A stretch of DNA of 64,000 nucleotides from Couchioplanes caeruleus (GTDB lineage Bacteria > Actinomycetota > Actinomycetes > Mycobacteriales > Micromonosporaceae). Within the stretch, counting starts at the first letter, position 1. Every line of letters starts with the position of its first letter. The stretch lies in contig NZ_RJKL01000001.1 in the NCBI RefSeq assembly GCF_003751945.1, forward strand, positions 1,426,001-1,490,000. The letters run 5' to 3'. Below are positions 26,172 through 34,661 of this stretch, one piece after another. The position numbers and the translations under genes are program-made. The notes below the pieces were generated by a model. It saw only the letters and a program-made list of their open reading frames with translations, was not told where the DNA came from and ran no database searches.

Positions 26172-28727
26172 TCAGGAAGTCGGGGCGGGTACCCGCGCGT
26201 CGAGGTACGGCAGGACGGCCGTGCCCTCGAAGGCGGTGCTGAGCGCCAGCAGGATGCCCGCGGAACCGGTGGCCAGGTCCATCGACAAGCGCATCAGCTT
26301 GTCGCCGGGAAAGGCGAGATGTCCCTGGTAGGTCTCCGCGTGCCAGCCGAGCCGGCGGACGTGGGCGGCGATGGCGGCCGGGTTCTCCGGTCCGGGGAGG
26401 TGGCTGAGCGCGGCGATGAGCCCGGCCCGGCCGCGGAACAGGCCCGGCTGGCGGACGAAGATGCTGCGGCAGCCGTGGCCGATCGCGGCGACCTCGTCCC
26501 GGAACGCGGGCTCGTCGCGGTGCCGCAGGTACCGCTGCAGGACGAGGCCCAGGCCGCCGCTGCCGCCGTCGAGGTAGAGCAGGTACCGCCGGCCCTCCTC
26601 GACCAACTGGAGGGTGCCGTTGGCGAGGCGTTCGCCGCAGGCGAGGTCGGCGCGCAGGGCCGCCCCGGCGAGATCGAGGTAGGCGGGGTCGCCGGTGTCC
26701 TCGTACAGGTGCAGGAGGAACAGCGCCGGGCCGGACATCCCGCGGAGCAGCCCGCCCCGCACCGACGGTGCCGGCCGCCCGGTCGCCACCGCGCGGATCA
26801 TCGGCGCCAGGGCGTCCGCCATCCGGGTGGCGGCGGCGCGCAGCCCCTCGTCGCCGGTGGCCCGGGCGAAGTGCAGCAGGCTCACGCCGGCGCCCGCGAC
26901 CCCGCCGAACAGGCCGGGGGTGGTGAGCGGCTGGCCGACGGCGCGGCGTACCAGGTCCAGGGCTTCGTCGACGCGACCCAGTTCGTACAGCACGGCGGCC
27001 GCGCCGAGCAGGCCGTCGTAGAGGCCGGGGCGCGGGTTCTGCGCACGGTGGACCGATCGCAGCATCCAGGTGACGTACTCGTCGGGTATTTCAGCTCCGG
27101 TGACGTGCAGCGCGTGCAGCACGCCGGCCGCGCCGTACGCGAGGGTGTACCCGCCGGTGGCGAACTGGTTCGGATCGCCGGGGAACAGCCGGTCGGCACG
27201 GTCCGGGGTGGCGCCGGCGTGGATGCCGGCGATCAACGAGGCGCGGATGGCCGGCCAGTCGCTCTGGTCGCCGCCGAGCAGCGCGGCGGGTCCGGCATCC
27301 GCCGCCGGGACGGCCGTGCCCAGCGCATGGGCCAGGTCGGCGGGGAAGCTCGCCGGCAAGCCGTAGAGCCGCTGCGCACTGCCGGCCAGGCGGGCCAGGT
27401 CGGCGGGGCTGCGGGCCAGACCGCCGGTCACCGGCAGGAACATCCACAGCCGGATGCAGTGGAACAGGTAGCGGTCGGCCGCCGCGCCGGACAGGCCTCG
27501 CGGGACGGTGAACCCGGGCGCGGCCAGGGCCGGAGGGTGCTCGTCGGCAAGGTCGGTGGCCAGCTCGAAGTCGACGAGCACCACGCGGCCGTCCGGGCGC
27601 ACCATCACGTTGGCCGGGTGCAGGTCGCCGAACCGGATGCCGCGCGCATGCACCGAGGTGAGGGCGCATTCCAAGCCGGACATCACGTCGTGCACCCACT
27701 CGACGTACTCGGCCACCGCGGCCGGATCGGGCTCCGGATCGAGCAGGGGCTGGCGCTTCACCATGGCGTCGAGCAGGTTGTCGCCCTCGACGTACTCCTC
27801 GACGAGGAAGTGGTGCTCCCAGGCGGTCACGAAGCCCAGCACGCGGGGTACGCAGGACAGGCTGGCCAACCGCTCCAGCACCGCGCGCTCCCGGGCCAGC
27901 CGGGCGATCGCGTCGGCCCCGTCGCGGTCCAGCCCCGCGTGCGGGCGCGCCTCCCGCAGCACCACCCGCTCGCCGGTGGTGCGGTGCGTGGCGACGTACA
28001 CGCCGCCGCCGTTGGAGAAGTGCAGCGCGCGCTCCACCTCGTACGGGAAATCCACGCCGTGGTCGGCATCGCGCCGCGCCAGGTGCGGGCGCAGCACCTC
28101 CGGAACGGTTACCCACGGCGGTACCCGGAACGCCGGGCCGCGCACGTCGGGTACCAGCTTTCCGTCCGGACCGGCCAGCGCCGGCGTCGGCTCCCCGTCG
28201 GCGTCGGGACAGGTGCGGCCGGAGAACCCGCCGTACCGGACGTAGAGCGGCCCGTCCCCGTATCGCAAGTCGCTCAGGATGTACGGCCCCGGCACCCCGG
28301 AGAGCAGCTCGGACAGGTCGGACAGCACCCGGCCGAGTTGTGCCTCGTCCACCGGGTACAAGGTCAGCGCCTTGCCGCTGCTGCCTCGGTGCGCGTACTT
28401 GTTGTTGGCGAACCGTACCGCGCCGGCGCTGCGCAGGAACTTGAAGGTGACGGCGTGCGCCACGCAGTACTCCCAGACGATGTCGCAGACCCGGCTCACC
28501 TCGTCGAGGGTCGCCGATGCGTGGATCTTCCAGCCCTGCTCGGGCAGGCTCACGCCCGGCGGGCGCAGCGAGACCCACAGTCCGCGCTCGGTGCGCGTCC
28601 AGCCGGCCGGCGTCTCCCGGTCCGCGGCCGGCAGGCGCTCGGCCCGGTCGGCGATGCGCTCCGGGGTGTCGAAGAACAGCGGGTCGGCGAGGCAGAACGG
28701 CTGCAGCCGTTCGGGGTTGAGTTTCAC
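26172..28727 (-). CDS. lanKC: Class III lanthionine synthetase LanKC (RamC-like)
   Basis: 851 residues. GTG 28727 overlaps the radical SAM stop (GTGA) and has GGAGGTG upstream. Domains: N-terminal phosphoSer/Thr lyase domain (about 1-215; KFLRSAGAVRFANNKYAHRGS and YILSDLRYG), Ser/Thr kinase domain (about 225-500; catalytic RFGDLHPANVMV and metal-binding LVDFELA), and a LanC-like cyclase domain (about 520-851). The cyclase lacks the Cys-Cys-His zinc ligands, which separates class III LanKC from class IV LanL. It phosphorylates, dehydrates and cyclises the precursor. RamC of the SapB system is the classic homologue. Confidence 0.93.
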   Translation of the reverse strand: MKLNPERLQPFCLADPLFFDTPERIADRAERLPAADRETPAGWTRTERGLWVSLRPPGVSLPEQGWKIHASATLDEVSRVCDIVWEYCVAHAVTFKFLRSAGAVRFANNKYAHRGSSGKALTLYPVDEAQLGRVLSDLSELLSGVPGPYILSDLRYGDGPLYVRYGGFSGRTCPDADGEPTPALAGPDGKLVPDVRGPAFRVPPWVTVPEVLRPHLARRDADHGVDFPYEVERALHFSNGGGVYVATHRTTGERVVLREARPHAGLDRDGADAIARLARERAVLERLASLSCVPRVLGFVTAWEHHFLVEEYVEGDNLLDAMVKRQPLLDPEPDPAAVAEYVEWVHDVMSGLECALTSVHARGIRFGDLHPANVMVRPDGRVVLVDFELATDLADEHPPALAAPGFTVPRGLSGAAADRYLFHCIRLWMFLPVTGGLARSPADLARLAGSAQRLYGLPASFPADLAHALGTAVPAADAGPAALLGGDQSDWPAIRASLIAGIHAGATPDRADRLFPGDPNQFATGGYTLAYGAAGVLHALHVTGAEIPDEYVTWMLRSVHRAQNPRPGLYDGLLGAAAVLYELGRVDEALDLVRRAVGQPLTTPGLFGGVAGAGVSLLHFARATGDEGLRAAATRMADALAPMIRAVATGRPAPSVRGGLLRGMSGPALFLLHLYEDTGDPAYLDLAGAALRADLACGERLANGTLQLVEEGRRYLLYLDGGSGGLGLVLQRYLRHRDEPAFRDEVAAIGHGCRSIFVRQPGLFRGRAGLIAALSHLPGPENPAAIAAHVRRLGWHAETYQGHLAFPGDKLMRLSMDLATGSAGILLALSTAFEGTAVLPYLDARVPAPTS

Positions 28728-29743
28728 CGGGACACCTCCACGGGCGCGGCGCCGAACTCGGGCCGGCGGGCGATCCGGGCCCGTACCTCGGCGGAGCCGA
28801 ACCGCTCGTCGATCCGCCGGGTCGCGGCCGCCCACTGCACCATGGTGTCCGCGGTGGACAGCGCCGCGGTGACGAACGGGTCCTTCCAACGCGCCACCGA
28901 GCGTTCCCAGAGCACGTCGGGTGGGTCGGTACGGACGTTGCCGACGGTGCCTTCGTAGATGGGCATCGCGCGTACCTGTCCGTCCGGCTCGACCTGCATC
29001 ATGGAAAAGTCGAAGCGCGCCATCGTGTCCGGGTGCATCTGCAGCATCCGGTTGTCCGTGGTGGCGACACGAACCCCGGCCGGCGCCAGCGCGCGGAGCC
29101 GGGCCAGGGTGTCCCGGCTCGTCAGCATGCGCAACTGCTCGTCCGTCAACAGTTCCCGCTCGGCGAAGGCGGGCCGGCTGGCGAGCCCGGACGGTACCGC
29201 CGCGCCGAACCAGACGGACGACAGGCGCGGGAAGCGCCGCGCCAGGATGCACACCTCGTCGAGTTCGTGCAGGTTGCTCTGCACCAGGACGCAGTCCAGC
29301 CCGAACATGAACGGCCGGTCCGTGGCCGCCGCGCCGTCGAGGAGTTCCAGGGCCCGTACCGCCCGGGCGAACGAGCCGCGCCGGCCGCGGATCCGGTCGT
29401 GTACCGCGGCGGTGGCCCCGTCCACGCTGACGTTCACCCGGTCGAACACCCGCACCAGTTCGCGCGCGGTGTCCGGGACCAGCGGCCAGCCACCGGTGTA
29501 CATGGCCACCTCGACACCGGCCCGCGAGATCCGCTCGGCGACCTCGAGGATGCCGGGCACCAGCAACGGCTCGCCGCCGCCGAACGTCACCGAGCGCGGC
29601 TTCATCGCCACCAGGGCGTCGGCCGTCTCCAGCAGTTCGGCGTGGCTCAGTTGCCGGGCCGGGCGCCGGCCGGACTCCGAGTAGCAATGCACGCAGCGTA
29701 GCGGGCAGGCGTACGTGACATCCCAGTTGATCTCGATCTGCAC
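28724..29743 (-). CDS. Radical SAM enzyme of the peptide operon
   Basis: 339 residues. GTG 29743 has GAGGAG at good spacing. The [4Fe-4S]/SAM motif is CPLRCVHC (residues 13-20), followed by the GGGEP SAM-binding motif (about 55-59). The C-terminus has no SPASM/twitch cysteine cluster, so it carries only the core iron-sulfur cluster. Its stop overlaps the LanKC start, and the SdpB-like gene ends 50 bp upstream, so it is embedded in the RiPP operon. It may modify one of the two small peptides encoded there; the reaction is not predictable. Radical SAM enzymes are not a standard part of SapB-type loci. Confidence 0.85.
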   Translation of the reverse strand: MQIEINWDVTYACPLRCVHCYSESGRRPARQLSHAELLETADALVAMKPRSVTFGGGEPLLVPGILEVAERISRAGVEVAMYTGGWPLVPDTARELVRVFDRVNVSVDGATAAVHDRIRGRRGSFARAVRALELLDGAAATDRPFMFGLDCVLVQSNLHELDEVCILARRFPRLSSVWFGAAVPSGLASRPAFAERELLTDEQLRMLTSRDTLARLRALAPAGVRVATTDNRMLQMHPDTMARFDFSMMQVEPDGQVRAMPIYEGTVGNVRTDPPDVLWERSVARWKDPFVTAALSTADTMVQWAAATRRIDERFGSAEVRARIARRPEFGAAPVEVSR

Positions 29744-29793
29744 CGGTACTCCTCACCGCTGGCCCACCCGATCGCCGGTGGCGGCGACGAGAA

Positions 29794-30723
29794 CTAGGCA
29801 ACCGGCGCGGACTCTCGGACCTGCATCGGCGCGGTATCGGCGCTCGGATGGCGGCGGGCTCCGCCGCTTGCGAGCGTCACCAGGGCGATCATCGTGACGC
29901 CGAAGCTGACCAGGCCGATCAGCACAATGATCAAGCCGTGCAGGGCGATGGCCAGGGCGAGGCCGTAGCGGCGCAGCCGCGGCCCGGCGAGGACGGAAGC
30001 GGCGATGGCCAGCTCGACGACGGGGGTGCCCCAGGTGAGGGCGGCGACGATCGGCCGGTGCTCGAGCGCGGGCCCCAGCGCGGAACGCAGCGCCGCGGAC
30101 GGGCCGTAGTGCGGATGGTGGAAGATCTCGGCCAGATAGGTGCCGTCCCGCCAGGACGGAACCGCCAGCTTGGTGCCGACCGCGGCGAGGTAGATCAACG
30201 CCACCTGCAGCCGCAGCACCAGATGCGCGGCGTACGAGGCGCCGCCCCAGCCGGGCGGATACGGGTCGCGACCGGGGCGCCAGTGCCAACGCCGGCCGTC
30301 GCCGAGGCACATCAGGATGAGCAGCATGGTGCCGATCCGGCCGGCGGCGTCACCTCCATTCGGTACGGTCATCGACGCACCCAGACTGAGGGTGACGTAC
30401 CACTGCGGCACGCAGGTCCACTTCGGGCCGAGACCGACGACGACCGCGGCGAGGACGGCGACGGCCACGACCAGCCGGGCCGTCGACAACCACGGGGCGT
30501 GACCGCCGATGCACCACAGCAGCGCGACCCGGACGCCGCCGCAGCGCGCCCCCGCCGGGATGTCCGGCAGCGGTGCGAACAGCGCGCCTGTCGGCGTGCA
30601 GAGCAGGACGCTGAGCGTGGCAAGGGCGAGCAGCGAGCGCCCGACCGCGAGCTGCCGGTCCCGCGGGTCGAAATCGGCCGCACGGAGGAGCAGTTCGGCG
30701 CGGACGCGCGTCAGCGCGCGCAT
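29794..30723 (-). CDS. sdpB: SdpB-like membrane protein (HTTM/VKGC-like)
   Basis: 309 residues from ATG 30723, overlapping the SdpA-like gene by 13 bp. It is a multi-pass protein with at least six hydrophobic segments, for example LALATLSVLLCTPTGALF, ARLVVAVAVLAAVVVGLG, VALIYLAAVGTKL and LALAIALHGLIIVLIGLVSFG. WRDGTYLAEIFHHPHYG and GTPVVELAIA are typical of the HTTM/gamma-carboxylase-like fold of SdpB. In Bacillus subtilis SdpA and SdpB together mature the SdpC precursor to the SDP toxin (established knowledge). The order peptide-SdpA-SdpB here suggests the upstream 51-residue peptide as their client (inference). Confidence 0.78.
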   Translation of the reverse strand: MRALTRVRAELLLRAADFDPRDRQLAVGRSLLALATLSVLLCTPTGALFAPLPDIPAGARCGGVRVALLWCIGGHAPWLSTARLVVAVAVLAAVVVGLGPKWTCVPQWYVTLSLGASMTVPNGGDAAGRIGTMLLILMCLGDGRRWHWRPGRDPYPPGWGGASYAAHLVLRLQVALIYLAAVGTKLAVPSWRDGTYLAEIFHHPHYGPSAALRSALGPALEHRPIVAALTWGTPVVELAIAASVLAGPRLRRYGLALAIALHGLIIVLIGLVSFGVTMIALVTLASGGARRHPSADTAPMQVRESAPVA

Positions 30724-31244
30724 GCCAGTTCGGCGGGCGCGGCGGACTGGACCTGCCAGGCGCCGGCGACCAGCCGCTCCCGGGTGAACACCACGGTGCC
30801 GCACAGCGGCTGCCACGCGACCCTGCTGTCCACGGTGGTCACCGGCGCGCCGGCCAGCCGGTCGGCGCAGTCCGCCACCGCCGGCCGCCCGCAGTCACGC
30901 CACCGCGCGGCCGGTACGGACCTGGCCAGAACGGCCGCCTCGACGATGGTGGCGTACTCCCGCCGGCTCAGGCCGCCCAGGTTCTGCGCGGATGCCAGCG
31001 GTGCGGTCACCGGCTGGTATCCGCCGGAGCGGTACACCCCGACGGCGACCGACCCGACGGCGGTGAAGAACTCCCACTGCTGCGGCCACAGGAGCTGGTA
31101 CGTATCCCGCCGGTCGCCGAGCCAGCCGGGCGTCATCGACCCCGGCAATTGCGAGGCCGCGGCCACGACGAGCACCACCAGCAGCGCGGTGATGCTCGTC
31201 GTGAACCCTCGGGCGCCGCGCGTCGCGCGGGCCGGTTCATCCAC
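30711..31244 (-). CDS. sdpA: SdpA-like protein
   Basis: 177 residues. GTG 31244 overlaps the end of the small peptide gene (shared GTGGATGA). One N-terminal membrane anchor (ITALLVVLVVAAASQLP) is followed by a soluble domain with LLWPQQWEFFTAVGSVAVGVY, the W-x-FFT-type motif of the SdpA family, and cysteines in DCGRPAVADC and PLCGTVVF. SdpA is a membrane-associated protein needed with SdpB for SDP maturation in Bacillus. The direct overlap with the SdpB-like gene supports a two-protein complex. Confidence 0.75.
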   Translation of the reverse strand: MDEPARATRGARGFTTSITALLVVLVVAAASQLPGSMTPGWLGDRRDTYQLLWPQQWEFFTAVGSVAVGVYRSGGYQPVTAPLASAQNLGGLSRREYATIVEAAVLARSVPAARWRDCGRPAVADCADRLAGAPVTTVDSRVAWQPLCGTVVFTRERLVAGAWQVQSAAPAELACAR

Positions 31245-31392
31245 AGCTGGTCTGGATGCAGTCCATCGGCGGGGTCGCCTGCCGCGAGTCCCCGGCGTCG
31301 CCCCGGTGGTGGCCGCCGGCCGTGCCCCCCACGCCGATGAGCGCGAGCAGCGCCGCCGCGATCAGCAACCCGATCAGTACCGGCTTCTTCAT
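31237..31392 (-). CDS. 51-residue signal-peptide-bearing peptide, candidate SdpAB client
   Basis: ATG 31392 has GGGGGAAG upstream at good spacing. The peptide begins MKKPVLIGLLIAAALLALIG, a positively charged start plus hydrophobic helix (signal or anchor). It continues through a His/Gly/Asp-rich linker (GGHHRGDAGDSRQ) and ends PPMDCIQTSCG. The two cysteines enclose four residues and could form a disulfide, as in SDP toxin, or be a target for the neighbouring radical SAM or LanKC enzyme. Its stop overlaps the SdpA-like start, a strong sign of coupling. It is far shorter than SdpC (about 200 residues) and I recognise no family. It starts 41 bp after the SARP regulator. Confidence 0.75.
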   Translation of the reverse strand: MKKPVLIGLLIAAALLALIGVGGTAGGHHRGDAGDSRQATPPMDCIQTSCG

Positions 31393-31433
31393 GTGGTGCT
31401 TCCCCCGATCGATCGCCCTCAGCTTCTGTCCCC

Positions 31434-34400
31434 CTACAGGGCCGGCACGATCGTGCACCCGGGCGCTATCCGTTCGGTATCGATCATGCGTTCGCCCTGG
31501 TCGACCGCTGCCCGGGCGGGCTCGACGACAGCGCGCAGCAGCCGCGCCTCGACCGCCTCGGCCGGATACAGCCGCAGCGCCCGTTCCCGGAGCCGCCCGG
31601 CCTCTTCCCGGTCACCGACCCGTGCCCTCAGCCGCGCCAGCGCGTCGCAGCCGCGCGCCTCCTGGATGGGGAGGTCGTTCGCCGCGGCGAAGCGCCGGGC
31701 CTGCTCGTACGCCGACTCGGCCTGCGCCCACCGCCCGGCTGCCTCGCGCGCGGCGCCGATGACGAGCAGCGACTCGCATTCGGCGTACGGGGCTCCGGCG
31801 TCCCGCGCGATGCTCAGGCCGGCCCGCCCGTCCGCCAGCCCGCCGGCCAGGTCACCCAGGTTGACCCGGGCGGCACCGCGACCGGCCAGGCTCATCGCCT
31901 CGCCGTGCCGCAGCTCCACCCGCCGGCTCAGCTCCAGCGCCCGGTCGAACCGCTCCAGCGCCGCGGCGCCCTGGCCCAGCCGGTCCAGCGCCTGGCCCAG
32001 GTTTCCCAGCAGCATCGCCTCGTCGTGCACCGCGCCGAGCTCGCGCGCGATGGGCAGCACCTCCTCGAGGTACGCACGGCCCTCCGCGTACCGGCCCATC
32101 GCGATGCACACCACGGCGAGGTTGTTGGTCACCGCCGCGTATCCGGCCCGGTCGCCGGCCCGCTCGGCCAGTTCGCGGCCGGCCGCGAACGTCTCGTGGG
32201 CCAGGCGCAACTGCCCGGCGCGCCGGTAGGTGAAGCCCAAACCGGAGAGCTGGCCCGCCTCGGCCGCGAGCGCCCCGGTCCGCCGGCTGATCGCGATCGC
32301 CTGCGCGAACAGCCGCTGCGCCTCGGCGAACCGGCCCAGCTCCCGCATGATCAGCGCGATGCTGCCGAGCATCGCCGACTCGCCCGGCGCGTCCCCGAGC
32401 TCGCGGGCCGCGGCCAGGCCGCGCTCGAACATCGCGAGGGAGTTGCCATGGTGGTTCAGCCGGTTCAGGAAAGGCTGCAGGGCGCCGGGGATCTGCCAGG
32501 TGTGGTCGAGCCAGCCGTGCTCGGCCGCGTACCGGGCCGCCTCCACGAGGTTGCCGTGCTCGGCCTTCAGCAGGCCTATCGGGTTGGTAGCGGCGGGCAG
32601 CTCCGGCGCCGGGTCGAGGAACCCGGGCTGAAAGCGGTGCGCGGCGCGCGCGATCGGCTCGCACGAGCGCCATGCCAGCCGGAGGTAGTAGTCGAGCAGC
32701 CGGTGCGCCGCCGCGCGCAGCTCCGCCGCGCTGTCGTGCTGGTGCGCCAGCTCGTGCGCGCAGTCGCGGACCAGATCGTGGATCCGGTACCGGCCGCCGG
32801 TGCCCTGCAGCAGCAGGTTGTCGTCGACCAACGCGTCCAGCCCGTCCTCGGCCTCCTCGGCCGTGATGCCGGCCAGGGCGGCCACCGCATACGGCTCGAA
32901 ATCGACTCCTGGATGCACTCCGAGCAAGCGGAACAGTCGCTGCTGTGGCGGGCTCAGATACCGGTAGGAGAGCCCGAGCACCGCGGCGACGGTACGGTCG
33001 CCGATGGCGAGGAAACGGGTGCGGCGGCGCTGGTCGCGCAGCCGTGACACCAGGTCGGCCACGGTCCAGTGCGGACGATGCCGCAGCCGGGAGCCGGCGA
33101 TGCGGACGGCGAGCGGCAGCCGTCCGCACAGCTCGACCACCTCGGCGGCCACCGCCCGGTCCGGCTCCGCCATTCCCCGGCCGGACACCTGCTCGAACAG
33201 CGCGAGCGCGTCCGGCCCCGGCAGCACGTCGAGCAACAGCGGGCTGGTGCCCTCCAGTCCGCCCAGATATCGCCGGCTCGTCACGATGACCAGCGTCTTC
33301 GCCGCGCCGGGAAGCAGCGGGCGCACCTGGCCCTCGTCGACGGCGTTGTCCAGCACGACGAGCATCCGGCGGCTCGCCATCTGCGACCGCCAGAAGGCGA
33401 TACGCGAGTCCTCGTCGGCGGGCACCTGCTCCACGGGTACGCCGATGCCGCGCAGCAGCACGTCGAGCGCCTGGGCGGAGGTCATCGGGTCCTGGCCGGG
33501 GGTGAACCCGCGCAGGTCCAGGAAGTGCTGCCCGTCGGGGTAGTCGCCGCGGACGAGGTAGGCGAGGCGTACGGCGAGCGCGGTCTTGCCGATGCCGCCC
33601 ATGCCGTCGATCGTGGATATGGCCAGGGCGGTGGCGGCGGAGCGCGCGATGCCGTCGCGGAGCTGGGCGAGCTCGGCGGCCCGCCCGGAGAAGTCCACGA
33701 TGTCGTGCGGCAGCGTGCAGGCCGTTCCGGTGCCCGGCTGCGTCTGCGCGGCCGGCTCCGGCGGCGCGGCAGGGACCGCCGCGGGAAGTGGGACGGCGTC
33801 GAGGAGGATCTGCTCGTGCAGGCGGCGCAGCGCCGCGCCCGGATCCAGGCCCAGCTCCTCGGCGAGCAGCCGGCGGCCCTGCTCGTACGCGTCGAGCGCC
33901 TCGGCCTGCCGGCCGCACCGGTGCAGCGCCAGCATCAGGCTGCCTCTCAGCGACTCGCGCAGCGGGTGCGCGGCCACCCAGGTGGTGAGGTCGCTCAGCA
34001 CGCCGGCCGCCTCGCCCAGCTCCAGCCGCAGCGCGCCGAGTCGTTCCAGGCAGGTGAGCCGCAGTTCCTCCAACCCGGCGACGGCGCTGCGGATCAGCGG
34101 ACCATCGAGGCCGGGCAGGGCGGGGCCGGTCCAGAGGGCGAGCGCCCGGGTCAGACTCCGGACCGCGTCCCCCACCCCACCGTCGGCCGCGTGCCGCTCG
34201 GCCTCGTGCACGTACCCGCGGAACACCTCCGCGTCGAGCTGCTCGGGCCGGATCGCCAGCCGGTATCCGACGTCGGTGGTGTCGATCCGCACGTCGCCGT
34301 AGCCGCCGAGGGAGCGGCGCAGCGCCGCCATCGCGTTGTGCACCTGCCGCCGCGCCGTGGCCGGTGGATCGTCCCACAGCTCGTCGACGAGGCGCTCCGT

Positions 34401-34523
34401 CGACACGACGAGGTCGGCATTGAGCAGGAGGACGGCGAGCAGTCGGCGCTGGCGCGGACCATGGAGGGTTACCGGCCGGCCGTCGCACGTCGCCGCCAGC
34501 GGACCCAGCACGCAGAAATCCAT
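31434..34523 (-). CDS. AfsR/SARP-type transcriptional regulator
   Basis: 1029 residues from ATG 34523. Domains: OmpR-like winged helix (MDFCVLGPLAATCDGRPV, about 1-95), bacterial transcriptional activation domain (about 100-245, ending LGLDPGAALRRLHEQIL), NB-ARC ATPase (Walker A GMGGIGKTA near 307; MLVVLDNA near 375; GRLPLAVRIAGSRL) and TPR repeats (about 660-1000). This is the AfsR architecture, a cluster-situated activator of secondary metabolism. It lies upstream of the peptide operon on the same strand, with only 41 bp to the next gene, so it probably controls or is co-transcribed with 31392-22541. Confidence 0.92.
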   Translation of the reverse strand: MDFCVLGPLAATCDGRPVTLHGPRQRRLLAVLLLNADLVVSTERLVDELWDDPPATARRQVHNAMAALRRSLGGYGDVRIDTTDVGYRLAIRPEQLDAEVFRGYVHEAERHAADGGVGDAVRSLTRALALWTGPALPGLDGPLIRSAVAGLEELRLTCLERLGALRLELGEAAGVLSDLTTWVAAHPLRESLRGSLMLALHRCGRQAEALDAYEQGRRLLAEELGLDPGAALRRLHEQILLDAVPLPAAVPAAPPEPAAQTQPGTGTACTLPHDIVDFSGRAAELAQLRDGIARSAATALAISTIDGMGGIGKTALAVRLAYLVRGDYPDGQHFLDLRGFTPGQDPMTSAQALDVLLRGIGVPVEQVPADEDSRIAFWRSQMASRRMLVVLDNAVDEGQVRPLLPGAAKTLVIVTSRRYLGGLEGTSPLLLDVLPGPDALALFEQVSGRGMAEPDRAVAAEVVELCGRLPLAVRIAGSRLRHRPHWTVADLVSRLRDQRRRTRFLAIGDRTVAAVLGLSYRYLSPPQQRLFRLLGVHPGVDFEPYAVAALAGITAEEAEDGLDALVDDNLLLQGTGGRYRIHDLVRDCAHELAHQHDSAAELRAAAHRLLDYYLRLAWRSCEPIARAAHRFQPGFLDPAPELPAATNPIGLLKAEHGNLVEAARYAAEHGWLDHTWQIPGALQPFLNRLNHHGNSLAMFERGLAAARELGDAPGESAMLGSIALIMRELGRFAEAQRLFAQAIAISRRTGALAAEAGQLSGLGFTYRRAGQLRLAHETFAAGRELAERAGDRAGYAAVTNNLAVVCIAMGRYAEGRAYLEEVLPIARELGAVHDEAMLLGNLGQALDRLGQGAAALERFDRALELSRRVELRHGEAMSLAGRGAARVNLGDLAGGLADGRAGLSIARDAGAPYAECESLLVIGAAREAAGRWAQAESAYEQARRFAAANDLPIQEARGCDALARLRARVGDREEAGRLRERALRLYPAEAVEARLLRAVVEPARAAVDQGERMIDTERIAPGCTIVPAL

Positions 34524-34661
34524 CTGTAGCCCCCATACGCCCGGTGGTGGACCGTGAGCTGACGGCCGATCGTATCCAGCCGGCGGCCCGTGCGCTGACC
34601 CCCGCGGGCACCGGGACTCCCTGTTTCGGTGGCGGCCGGGAGGAGCACCGCGACCTGGTCG

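Noticed and set aside
26172..28727. Class IV (LanL) assignment of the lanthionine synthetase
   Set aside because: The cyclase domain lacks the zinc-binding Cys and His residues, so class III fits better.
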